Positions 8,779-16,548 of a DNA stretch of 64,000 nucleotides are shown one piece after another; the stretch's first letter is position 1; every line of letters begins with the position of its first letter. The notes beneath the pieces were generated by a model. The model searched no databases. It worked only from the letters and a program-made list of their open reading frames with translations, and had not been told where the DNA came from. The position numbers and the translations under genes are program-made. Source of the DNA: Pseudomonas sp. TH15. Lineage in GTDB: Bacteria > Pseudomonadota > Gammaproteobacteria > Pseudomonadales > Pseudomonadaceae. Location of the stretch: assembly GCF_016651105.1 (NCBI RefSeq), contig NZ_JAEKEL010000002.1, forward strand, positions 454,501 through 518,500, read 5' to 3'.

Positions 8779-8895
8779 ATGAGCAGCGTTGAGATTGGCC
8801 TGTTGATGGTGTTGGGCATCAGTACTTTCGGCTTTATCACCCTGGGCATCGACCTGATGCGCACGCGTCGGACCAACAAGGCAAAACAGAGATGA
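8779..8895 (+). CDS. Small single-pass membrane protein, 38 residues
   Basis: A short reading frame starting MSSVEIGLLMVLGISTFGFI, with one hydrophobic segment at about residues 5-25. It ends in a strongly basic tail (RTRRTNKAKQR), giving an N-out/C-in single-span topology by the positive-inside rule. GAGGGA lies 8-9 bp before the ATG. No known family was recognised. It stands alone between two minus-strand genes. Confidence 0.6.
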   Translation: MSSVEIGLLMVLGISTFGFITLGIDLMRTRRTNKAKQR

Positions 8896-8937
8896 AAACG
8901 AGGCGGCGGATCGTAAATCCGTCGCCTCATTGTTTGA

Positions 8938-9432
8938 TTACCGCCGGGCTTCGACCGGTACGCAGATTTCCAGCTTGCCGGTTTTACGCGCCGGGTTGAA
9001 GTCCGCGCTGTATCGCTCCAGTTCCGGAGCGTTGAGCTCCACGTAGTGGGAGGCTGGCAGCCAGGTCTTGTAGATGTATTGCAGGGTCTGCGGCAGGTGC
9101 TCCAGAGAGCCTTTGTGCTCGAACACCGCGTATTGTCGGGGCAAAACCTCAACCCAGCGAAACGTATCCTGAGGCAACTCATCGAGCTTGCTGATTTCCA
9201 CCCCAGCGATGTAATCGAACCCACCCTTACCATCGAAATTGCAGCAGACGCCGTAGGTGACTTCACCTTTCTGACCCGGAATCTGGCCCAGATGGGGCAG
9301 GAATTTTTCCCACAACGCCGGAATGTTATGCGCGGTTTCCTGGGTATATCGCTCACCCAGCCCTGCAATCAGCAGGAAGTGTCCATGTTCGAAGCGAGGT
9401 TCAGCCACTTCGACGCGTTTTTGCTCATCCAT
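8938..9432 (-). CDS. GyrI-like / AraC effector-binding domain protein
   Basis: A 164-residue stand-alone small-molecule-binding domain related to GyrI/SbmC and the C-terminus of Rob. Two SH2-like repeats are suggested by the duplicated beta-rich halves and by the motif VEVLPRQYAVFEHKGSLEHL at about residues 94-113. No DNA-binding domain is present. Such proteins bind hydrophobic or cationic small molecules. Its start lies inside the 3' end of the LysE-family gene (64-bp overlap in another frame). Confidence 0.8.
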   Translation of the reverse strand: MDEQKRVEVAEPRFEHGHFLLIAGLGERYTQETAHNIPALWEKFLPHLGQIPGQKGEVTYGVCCNFDGKGGFDYIAGVEISKLDELPQDTFRWVEVLPRQYAVFEHKGSLEHLPQTLQYIYKTWLPASHYVELNAPELERYSADFNPARKTGKLEICVPVEARR

Positions 9433-10163
9433 GACTCGACTCCTGGAACAAAAAAGGGGTTCGGCTGGGAGTATAGAAAGCCAAACCCATTTCGCACGGT
9501 TACAACGAATGGAAGCTGCCCGACGGCAGCCTTTTCGATGAACTCGTTATAGCCCGATAGAATCACGTAAACCGCGAAATAGCAGAAGATCGCCGCTGAT
9601 GCCATGTAGGAATAGCGCAGTAACTTGTCACCCAGCAATTTGCCGCCATGGCTCGCAGCGAAGCACAAACCGGCACTCCAGAGCAGACCGGCACAGAGAA
9701 ACCCACCGAGGAACAACGCAGAACTGAGTGCACCACCACCGCCGGAACGCGCGATCAGCGTGCCGCCCACCGCGGCGAACCAGAGAATCGCGCTAGGCGA
9801 CGACATCGCCAGGAAAATGCCACGAAAAAATTCTTTGCGGTGCGAGTTCTGACCGACTTCGGCGGTCTGGGCCAACGCTGCTTCGTGGTGAATCGCCGAA
9901 TAAATCATCTTCGCCGCGAAGTACACCAGCAGCGCCGAACCACCGATCCACAGTACCCAGCGCACGGTTTCGTATTGCAGCAAAACGGTCATACCGGCCA
10001 GAGCCAGCACGGCGTAGATCAGGTCGCCGACACACGTCCCCAACCCCAGCGCAAAGCCTTGAAAATAGCCGCGCTGCATCGCCAAAGTGATCATTGCAAT
10101 GTTGGCCACGCCGATATCCAGGCACAGCGAAAGGCTCAGCAAGAAGCCGCTGCTAAATTCCAT
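9369..10163 (-). CDS. LysE-family amino-acid exporter with extended C-terminus
   Basis: A polytopic membrane protein of 264 residues. Residues 1-210 are a normal LysE/RhtB-type exporter with about six helices (GFLLSLSLCLDIGVANIAMI, later FRGIFLAMSSPSAILWFAAV). The family usually ends near GYNEFIEK (residues 204-211). Here about 54 further residues follow, are not membrane-like, and overlap the next gene. The ATG at 10163 is preceded by GAAGGAAACGGG; the TTG one codon earlier is an alternative. The exported substrate is unknown. Confidence 0.85.
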   Translation of the reverse strand: MEFSSGFLLSLSLCLDIGVANIAMITLAMQRGYFQGFALGLGTCVGDLIYAVLALAGMTVLLQYETVRWVLWIGGSALLVYFAAKMIYSAIHHEAALAQTAEVGQNSHRKEFFRGIFLAMSSPSAILWFAAVGGTLIARSGGGGALSSALFLGGFLCAGLLWSAGLCFAASHGGKLLGDKLLRYSYMASAAIFCYFAVYVILSGYNEFIEKAAVGQLPFVVTVRNGFGFLYSQPNPFFVPGVESWMSKNASKWLNLASNMDTSC

Positions 10164-10302
10164 CAACCCGTTTCCTTCGGAAAAAATTGTTCACATAGTC
10201 GCTGGACAGTGTGCCACATCAGCCCTTACATTCCGCCACAGGCCACCGCAGTGGCCAGCGTCGCTCGGACGGTTCCGGGCGCTCACGTTATCCGAGGCAA
10301 CA

Positions 10303-11520
10303 ATGGCTAACCCAGGTTCGCCGCGCCGCTTTGCGCGCATAGATCGACTCCCCCCTTACGTATTCAACATCACTGCCGAGCTGAAGATGGCCGCCCGTCG
10401 TCGTGGCGAAGACATCATCGACTTCAGCATGGGCAACCCTGATGGCCCGACCCCGCCGCACATCGTCGAAAAACTGGTGACCGTCGCCCAGCGCGAAGAC
10501 ACCCACGGTTATTCAACGTCCAAAGGCATTCCACGTCTGCGCCGGGCGATTTCCAATTGGTACAAGGATCGCTACGAGGTCGACATCGACCCGGAAACCG
10601 AAGCCATTGTCACCATCGGCTCCAAGGAAGGCCTGGCGCACTTGATGCTGGCCACCCTCGACCAGGGCGACACCGTGCTGGTGCCGAACCCGAGCTACCC
10701 GATTCACATCTACGGCGCGGTGATTGCCGGCGCCCAGGTGCGTTCGGTGCCGTTGATACCGGGCGTGGACTTCTTCGCCGAACTGGAAAGCGCGATTCGC
10801 GGCTCGATCCCGAAACCGAAGATGATGATCCTTGGCTTCCCGTCGAACCCTACCGCTCAATGCGTAGAGCTGGATTTCTTCGAACGAGTGATCGCCCTCG
10901 CCAAACAGTACGACGTTTTGGTGGTGCACGACCTCGCCTACGCCGACATCGTCTACGACGGCTGGAAAGCCCCGTCGATCATGCAAGTGCCAGGCGCCAA
11001 GGACATCGCAGTGGAGTTTTTCACCCTGTCCAAGAGCTACAACATGGCCGGCTGGCGGATTGGTTTCATGGTCGGTAACGCTGAACTGGTCAACGCCTTG
11101 GCGCGGATCAAGAGTTACCACGACTACGGCACCTTCACTCCGCTACAAGTTGCAGCGATTGCCGCGCTCGAAGGCGATCAGCAGTGCGTCAAAGACATCG
11201 CCGAGCAGTACCGCCAGCGTCGCAACGTGCTGGTCAAAGGCCTGCATGAACTGGGCTGGATGGTCGAAAATCCGAAAGCATCGATGTACGTCTGGGCCAA
11301 AATTCCCGAGGCCTATGCACATTTGGGCTCGCTGGAATTCGCCAAGAAAATGCTCGCCGAGGCGAAGGTTTGCGTCTCGCCGGGGGTAGGATTCGGCGAA
11401 TACGGGGATGATCATGTGCGCTTCGCACTGATCGAAAACCAGGACCGGATTCGTCAGGCCGTACGCGGGATTCGCGGGATGTTCCGGGCGGATGGGTTGG
11501 TAGCAAAAACCAACGCCTGA
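10303..11520 (+). CDS. alaC: Alanine transaminase AlaC-type class I/II aminotransferase
   Basis: A 405-residue PLP-dependent fold-type I aminotransferase. The start MANPGSPRRFARIDRLPPYV and IDFSMGNPDGPTPPH are typical of AlaC, the glutamate-pyruvate aminotransferase. The PLP lysine is in the SKSYNMAGWRIGF motif at about residue 244. NPSYPIHIYG and the GFPSNPTAQ loop are also conserved. An in-frame extension back to 10087 is open but unlikely; the ATG at 10303 has GAGG upstream. It makes alanine from pyruvate in the cytoplasm. Confidence 0.88.
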   Translation: MANPGSPRRFARIDRLPPYVFNITAELKMAARRRGEDIIDFSMGNPDGPTPPHIVEKLVTVAQREDTHGYSTSKGIPRLRRAISNWYKDRYEVDIDPETEAIVTIGSKEGLAHLMLATLDQGDTVLVPNPSYPIHIYGAVIAGAQVRSVPLIPGVDFFAELESAIRGSIPKPKMMILGFPSNPTAQCVELDFFERVIALAKQYDVLVVHDLAYADIVYDGWKAPSIMQVPGAKDIAVEFFTLSKSYNMAGWRIGFMVGNAELVNALARIKSYHDYGTFTPLQVAAIAALEGDQQCVKDIAEQYRQRRNVLVKGLHELGWMVENPKASMYVWAKIPEAYAHLGSLEFAKKMLAEAKVCVSPGVGFGEYGDDHVRFALIENQDRIRQAVRGIRGMFRADGLVAKTNA

Positions 11521-11531
11521 CACACACCAAT

Positions 11532-11619
11532 GTGGGAGCGGGCTTGCTCGCGAAGAGGGCCTGACATTCAACGATGATGTTGACTGTCAGACCGCTTTCG
11601 CGAGCAAGCCCGCTCCCAC
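11532..11619. repeat. REP-type inverted repeat pair (GCGGGCTTGCTCGC class)
   Basis: Arms GTGGGAGCGGGCTTGCTCGC and its complement lie between convergent alaC and gntP. Confidence 0.9.
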
Positions 11620-11638
11620 ATTTGGTTTTGCGGTGTAC

Positions 11639-12991
11639 TTAGACCACCAGCGACAACAACATAATGAAGCCCAGCGCCACCACCGACAGGATGGTTTCCA
11701 TCGCAGTCCAGGTCTTGAAGGTTTCCGCTACGGTCATGTTGAAGTACTGCTTCACCAGCCAGAAACCCGCGTCGTTGACGTGAGACAGCACCAACGAACC
11801 GGCACCGGTGGCCAACACCAGCAGCTCACGGTTCACACCTGGAATCATCCCCACCACCGGCACCACGATGCCCGCGCCAGTAATGGTCGCCACGGTCGCC
11901 GAACCCGTTGCCACGCGAATCACCGCCGCTACCAGCCAGGCCAGAAGGATCGGCGAGATCTGCGCGTTCACTGCCATGTGGCCGATCACGTCACCCACGC
12001 CGCTGGTCACCAGCATCTGCTTGAAACCACCACCGGCACCGATGATCAGAATGATCGCCGCAGTCGGCGCAAGACTCGAATCCAGCAGTTTGAGAATCTG
12101 TTTGGAGCCGATGCCCTGACGATGGCCGAAGGTGTACAGCGACAACAGTAACGCCAGCAACAGTGCCGAAATCGGGTGACCGATCAGGTCCATCCAGTTG
12201 CGGAAGAAATGCCCGTCCGGCAGTGCCACGTCGGCAAAAGTCTTGAGCAGCATCAGGAACACCGGCAGCAGCACGGTGATCAGGGTGATGGCGAAGCTCG
12301 GCAGGGTCGTGGCTTGTGGCTCGCGCGCCAGTTGATCCACCAGTTCCTGGTTAGCATGGCCGGGAATGTACTTGGCGATGAACGTGCCGTAGATCGGGCC
12401 GGCAATGATGGCCGTCGGCAACGCAACGATCAGACCGTACAGAATGGTTTTACCGATGTCGGCACCGAACACGCCGATGGCCAGTAGCGGACCGGGGTGC
12501 GGAGGCACCAGGCCGTGCACCGCCGACAGACCGGCCAACAGCGGGATACCGATCTTGATGATCGACACGCCGGTACGCCGGGCAACGATGAACACCAATG
12601 GAATCAGCAACACGAAGCCGATTTCGAAGAACAGCGGAATACCCACCAGGAACGCCGCGAACATCATGGCCCATTGCACGCGTTCTTTACCGAACGCGCG
12701 AATCAGCGTCTGGGCAATCTGATCCGCCCCGCCTGATTCGGCCATCATTTTGCCGAGCATGGTGCCCAGCGCCAGGATGATCCCGACAAAACCAAGCACA
12801 CCACCGAAGCCGTCCTGGAACGCCTTGAGAATGGTGCCTACCGGCATGCCGGAAGTCAGGCCGAGGAAACCGGCGGCAATGATCAGGGCAATGAACGGGT
12901 GCAGCTTGAACTTGGTGATCAGGAAGATAAGCCCGATCACAGTGACCACTGCATCTAGCAGTAGAAAGGTTTCATGGGACATGCCAAACAT
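11639..12991 (-). CDS. gntP: Gluconate permease, GntP family
   Basis: A 450-residue polytopic gluconate:H+ symporter with about twelve membrane helices. Family motifs include GMPVGTILKAFQDGFGGVLG near residue 50, and PHPGPLLAIGVFGADIGKT near 165. It brings gluconate into the cytoplasm for phosphorylation by GntK, encoded upstream on the same strand. Between the AGGAG ribosome-binding site and the ATG the gene strand carries a run of seven C residues. A GntR-type operator motif lies in the gap to gntK, so gntP may have its own regulated promoter. Confidence 0.92.
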   Translation of the reverse strand: MFGMSHETFLLLDAVVTVIGLIFLITKFKLHPFIALIIAAGFLGLTSGMPVGTILKAFQDGFGGVLGFVGIILALGTMLGKMMAESGGADQIAQTLIRAFGKERVQWAMMFAAFLVGIPLFFEIGFVLLIPLVFIVARRTGVSIIKIGIPLLAGLSAVHGLVPPHPGPLLAIGVFGADIGKTILYGLIVALPTAIIAGPIYGTFIAKYIPGHANQELVDQLAREPQATTLPSFAITLITVLLPVFLMLLKTFADVALPDGHFFRNWMDLIGHPISALLLALLLSLYTFGHRQGIGSKQILKLLDSSLAPTAAIILIIGAGGGFKQMLVTSGVGDVIGHMAVNAQISPILLAWLVAAVIRVATGSATVATITGAGIVVPVVGMIPGVNRELLVLATGAGSLVLSHVNDAGFWLVKQYFNMTVAETFKTWTAMETILSVVALGFIMLLSLVV

Positions 12992-13045
12992 GGGGGGGTG
13001 TCTCCTGTTTGTTGTTGTTATGAAAGCAATTATTCAAAAGCTATC

Positions 13046-13060
13046 AGGACAGCGCTATCT
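13046..13060. promoter_or_regulatory. Candidate GntR operator upstream of gntP
   Basis: AGGACAGCGCTATCT lies 55 bp before gntP. It shares the GACAGCGCTA core with sites ahead of gntK and gntR. The reverse strand reads TAGCGCTGTC, which agrees with my memory of the P. aeruginosa GntR site core (TAGCGCT); this was not checked. Confidence 0.6.
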
Positions 13061-13073
13061 CTTGGAGCAAGAC

Positions 13074-13607
13074 TTAACCGGCGAGTTTCAAACCGTGTTT
13101 GAGCCACCAGGCTTGAGCTTGTTGAGCCAATTCGTCGACGCTGTGATTCGAGGCGTCGAGGGCCAGGGTCAAGGGTTCGCCGACTGGCGACTCAAGGGTG
13201 GCGAACTGGCTGTCGATCAGGGTCGACGGCATGAAGTGGCCCGGTCGATGGGACACCCGCTCGGCGGCGACTTCAGGGGTCAGCTCAAGGAACACAAAGC
13301 CCAGGCCCGGCAAGGCACTGCGCAGTACTTCGCGGTAACTGTGTTTGAGGGCCGAACAGGTCAGCACCGGGCGTTCGCCCTTGGCATCGACGCGGCGCAG
13401 TTCATCGCACAGGCTGTCGAGCCAGCCGGCACGGTCTTCGTCATTCAGGGGAATACCCGCGCTCATCTTTTCGATATTGGCGGCAGGGTGGAAAGTATCG
13501 CCTTCAATGGCAGTCGCGCCGCTGAGTTGGCACAAGGCCTCGCTGACGCAAGTCTTGCCGCAACCGGCAACGCCCATGATGACCAGGGCGGTGATGGGAT
13601 GATTCAT
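13074..13607 (-). CDS. gntK: Gluconokinase
   Basis: A 177-residue gluconate kinase of the GntK/IdnK type. The P-loop GVAGCGKT is at residues 12-19. The lid region includes GDTFHPAANIEKMSAGIPLN at about 36-55, the family signature. It converts gluconate and ATP into 6-phosphogluconate, which feeds the Entner-Doudoroff enzymes Edd and Eda encoded later in this window. It lies directly upstream of gntP and divergent from gntR. A GntR-type motif sits 19 bp before its start. Confidence 0.94.
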   Translation of the reverse strand: MNHPITALVIMGVAGCGKTCVSEALCQLSGATAIEGDTFHPAANIEKMSAGIPLNDEDRAGWLDSLCDELRRVDAKGERPVLTCSALKHSYREVLRSALPGLGFVFLELTPEVAAERVSHRPGHFMPSTLIDSQFATLESPVGEPLTLALDASNHSVDELAQQAQAWWLKHGLKLAG

Positions 13608-13625
13608 GAAACACCTCAGCGCGCA

Positions 13626-13640
13626 GACAGCGCTACCTTT
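13626..13640. promoter_or_regulatory. Candidate GntR operator upstream of gntK
   Basis: GACAGCGCTACCTTT is 19 bp before the gntK start and shares 11 of 11 core bases (GACAGCGCTAC) with the gntR-proximal site. Its closeness to the start codon suggests steric repression. Confidence 0.65.
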
Positions 13641-13776
13641 GCCAGTTATGACACTAGACCAAAAGTAGAAGTTGCCGACGCCTTCTTGTCATTTTTGTGG
13701 GTTGCAGCATGTTCGTTCCCAACGCCAAAAAGCGAGGATCAGGCAAAACTCGCTTACGCATTTGCAGCTGCTTCGG

Positions 13777-13790
13777 GACAGCGCTACCTT
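13777..13790. promoter_or_regulatory. Candidate GntR operator upstream of gntR
   Basis: GACAGCGCTACCTT is 33 bp before gntR and the same as the gntK site over 14 bases. It suggests autoregulation of gntR. Confidence 0.65.
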
Positions 13791-13822
13791 AGTGCCTTGA
13801 ATTTTGTTTGGCAAGCCGCCCG

Positions 13823-14854
13823 ATGACCTCCCCTAAAAACGACAAAAATACACGCACCACCGGCCGCCCTACCCTCAATGAAGTCGCGCGCCTGGCCGGC
13901 GTCAGTCCGATTACCGCTTCCCGGGCCTTGCGCGGTGTCAGCACCGTGGCCACCGAACTGGTGGAAAAAGTCCAGAAAGCGGCGCTTGAGCTGAACTACG
14001 TGGTCAACCCCGCCGCCCGCGCCCTCGCCTCGGCCCAGAGCCATTCGGTGGTGGTGTTGGTGCCGTCGCTGTCCAACCTGTTGTTCATCGACACCCTGGA
14101 AGCCATTCATCAGGTTCTTCGGCCCAAGGGCTTTGAAGTGCTGATCGGCAACTTCCATTACTCGCGCGATGAAGAAGAAAACCTGCTGCGTAACTACATG
14201 GCCTATCAGCCACGCGGCTTGCTGCTGACCGGTTTCGACCGCACCGAAAGCTCGCGACGGATGATCGAGGCGAGCAATATTCCCTGCGTGTATATGATGG
14301 AACTGGACAGCGGCGCGGGCCTTAATTGCGTCGGTTTCTCGCAACTGGCCGCTGGCGAAACGGCAGCCGAGCATCTGCTGTCCCGCGGTCGCAAACGCCT
14401 GGCCTACATCGGCGCGCAGCTCGACCAACGCACCTTGTTGCGCGGCGAAGGTTTCCGCAAATCCCTGCAAAAGGCCGGCTTGTATGACCCGGACCTCGAA
14501 GTGCTGACCCCGCGCGCGTCCTCCGTCGGTTTGGGCGGCGAACTGTTCCTGCAACTGCTGGCCAGCCATCCGGACGTCGATGCGATCTTCTTTGGCAACG
14601 ACGACCTGGCCCAGGGTGCACTGCTCGAAGCCATGCGTTGCGGGATCAAGATCCCCGAGCAAGTGGCGATCCTCGGCTTCAACGACCTGCCGGCCTCGGC
14701 GCACATGGTGCCGCGCCTGAGCAGCATCAGCACCCCACGCGAAGCCATCGGCCGGCGCGCGGCGGAACAGATGCTGACGCTGATGGCCGGCAACTCGGTG
14801 GCACGCCCGGTTGAAGACATGGGTTTCGAACTGAAAATCCGCGAAAGCACCTGA
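13823..14854 (+). CDS. gntR: LacI-family gluconate repressor GntR
   Basis: A 343-residue LacI/GalR-type repressor. The HTH is at about residues 18-40 (PTLNEVARLAGVSPITASRA), followed by the hinge helix NPAARALASAQSH and a periplasmic-binding-like core. The neighbouring gntK and gntP and the three shared operator motifs identify it as the gluconate repressor, which releases DNA on binding gluconate or 6-phosphogluconate (family knowledge). The ATG at 13823 is preferred to a TTG five codons upstream. Confidence 0.9.
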   Translation: MTSPKNDKNTRTTGRPTLNEVARLAGVSPITASRALRGVSTVATELVEKVQKAALELNYVVNPAARALASAQSHSVVVLVPSLSNLLFIDTLEAIHQVLRPKGFEVLIGNFHYSRDEEENLLRNYMAYQPRGLLLTGFDRTESSRRMIEASNIPCVYMMELDSGAGLNCVGFSQLAAGETAAEHLLSRGRKRLAYIGAQLDQRTLLRGEGFRKSLQKAGLYDPDLEVLTPRASSVGLGGELFLQLLASHPDVDAIFFGNDDLAQGALLEAMRCGIKIPEQVAILGFNDLPASAHMVPRLSSISTPREAIGRRAAEQMLTLMAGNSVARPVEDMGFELKIREST

Positions 14855-14886
14855 TCCCCAAAGATTCGAGGTTGAAACACCATCCT

Positions 14887-14971
14887 GTGTGCGAGCCTGC
14901 TCGCGAAAGCGGTGTGTCAGATAAGCCTGTGCCGAGCGACACACCGCTTTCGCGAGCAGGCTCGCTCCCAC
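14887..14971. repeat. REP-type inverted repeat pair (GAGCCTGCTCGC variant)
   Basis: GTGTGCGAGCCTGCTCGCGA pairs with CGCGAGCAGGCTCGCTCCCA. The left arm has diverged slightly. It lies between convergent gntR and the LysR gene. Confidence 0.85.
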
Positions 14972-14989
14972 ATTGGATCTCCACAGACT

Positions 14990-15862
14990 TTAGTGACTGA
15001 GTAGATCGACCAAGGCCGATGCGCCTTTCTGTAGCGGCTGGCTCTTGAGCCACACCGCATGCACCGGCAACACCAAGCCGTTTTCGATGTTCCTGAACCT
15101 CAGGCGCTTGAGCCTTCCAGCGTCCAGCAACGGCTGCACAACCGACAACGGAAAGTTGCCCCAGCCCAACCCGGCTTCGACCATTTCCAGTGCCGCCGCC
15201 AAGGTGTCGGTGCGCCAGTAAGACTCAGCCACCAAGGGCCGGGTTTCGCTGATCGGCAAGTCTCGGCTGGCGACGATGATCTGCCGTACATGCACCAGGT
15301 CTTCCAGAAACAAACCCTGCCCCTGGAACAGCGGATTGTCCGCCGCCAGCGTGGCGATCATCCGCTCGGTGCCGACGAACTGAAACCGCTCCAGCACGTT
15401 CATGCTCAACCCGGCGAATGCCAGGCACACGCTGACCCGTCCACTGTGAAGCATCGCCAGCACATCATCCTGGGGCGCACTGAGCACTTCGATTTCCAGC
15501 AGCGGATGACGCTCGGCAATGACCTTGATCGCCGCCATCAAACCGCGCTTGTCGATGTCCGCCACCACCCCGATCGATAACTTGCTTTCCAGCCCCAACG
15601 ACAACTCGACCGCATGCACCTGCAACTGCTTGAGCTGATCAAAAATCAGCCGGGCATGAGGCACCAAGGCACTGGCCATGGCGGTCGGCACCGGTTCGCG
15701 ATGACTGCGGTCAAACAGCGGATAACCGAGCTCGGCTTCGAGGTTGCCGATGCCCATGCTCACCGCCGACGGTACTTTGCCCAAGGCCCGGGCAGCGGCG
15801 GAAAACGAGCCGCGCTCGATCACCGCGAGAAACAATTCGATGCTGTCGCTGTTGAAGTTCAT
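14990..15862 (-). CDS. LysR-family regulator beside second PACE pump
   Basis: A 290-residue LysR protein with N-terminal HTH (FLAVIERGSFSAAARALGKV, then PSAVSMGIGNLE) and a complete effector-binding domain. The ATG at 15862 was chosen to give the standard N-terminus MNFNSDSIELF. It is divergent from the PACE gene 120 bp away. Its layout copies the pair at 1424-2799, but the two regulators differ clearly in sequence, so this is not a recent duplication. Confidence 0.9.
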   Translation of the reverse strand: MNFNSDSIELFLAVIERGSFSAAARALGKVPSAVSMGIGNLEAELGYPLFDRSHREPVPTAMASALVPHARLIFDQLKQLQVHAVELSLGLESKLSIGVVADIDKRGLMAAIKVIAERHPLLEIEVLSAPQDDVLAMLHSGRVSVCLAFAGLSMNVLERFQFVGTERMIATLAADNPLFQGQGLFLEDLVHVRQIIVASRDLPISETRPLVAESYWRTDTLAAALEMVEAGLGWGNFPLSVVQPLLDAGRLKRLRFRNIENGLVLPVHAVWLKSQPLQKGASALVDLLSH

Positions 15863-15982
15863 CCGACGTCCTATCAATAAAACTGAAAGCTACTGACTTT
15901 TTCTATCAGCTCTATTGAAGCTATCTTTTGTCGCCTTCGCCAGTGCTGCTGGCATTTGTTCGCAAGAAAGAGGCAAAACCCT

Positions 15983-16423
15983 ATGCAAGGCGTTAAACGC
16001 AAACTGGTCTACGTGTCGCTGTATGAAGTCATCGGCATGACCTTCTCGGCCCTCGGTCTGGCGCTGTTGTCCGGCACTTCACCCGGCAGCACTGGCCCGC
16101 TGGCGGTGATCATCACCACCCTCGCCGTGACCTGGAATTTCATCTACACCTCGCTGTTCGAACGCTGGGAAAGCCGCCAGCCTTCGCGCACCCGTACCGT
16201 TAAACGGCGCATCGCCCATGCCGTGGGTTTTCAACTAACCTTGATTGTGTTCCTCATCCCGTTGATCGCCTGGTGGATGAACATCAGCCTGGTCCAGGCG
16301 TTTCTCCTCGACCTGGCGCTGATCATCTTCATCCCGTGCTACACCTTCGCGTTCAATTGGTTGTTCGATCGCACGTTTGGCTTGCCGGCGTCGGCGCTGC
16401 CGGATGCAGCGACAGCGGCATAA
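15983..16423 (+). CDS. PACE-family efflux transporter, second copy
   Basis: A 146-residue membrane protein with four helices in two similar halves. Glu15 in helix 1 (SLYEVIGMTF) sits at the position of the conserved, functionally essential Glu of AceI. The repeat motifs are TWNFIYTSLFERWE and YTFAFNWLFDR. GAGG lies about 9 bp before the ATG at 15983. It shares helix-3 sequence features (PLIAWWMNISLVQAFLLD) with the copy at 1424, yet the proteins differ enough for separate substrate ranges. Confidence 0.88.
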   Translation: MQGVKRKLVYVSLYEVIGMTFSALGLALLSGTSPGSTGPLAVIITTLAVTWNFIYTSLFERWESRQPSRTRTVKRRIAHAVGFQLTLIVFLIPLIAWWMNISLVQAFLLDLALIIFIPCYTFAFNWLFDRTFGLPASALPDAATAA

Positions 16424-16548
16424 ATCGTTAATTCGTAAACAGATATTGCAAAAAATCAGCGGTTTAGCCGATTAAACCGCGCATATTCACAATCCGCGAA
16501 CTCCGATAGCAGGCTAAGCTTCCTCTTCAACAAGAATCGGATCAGCCC

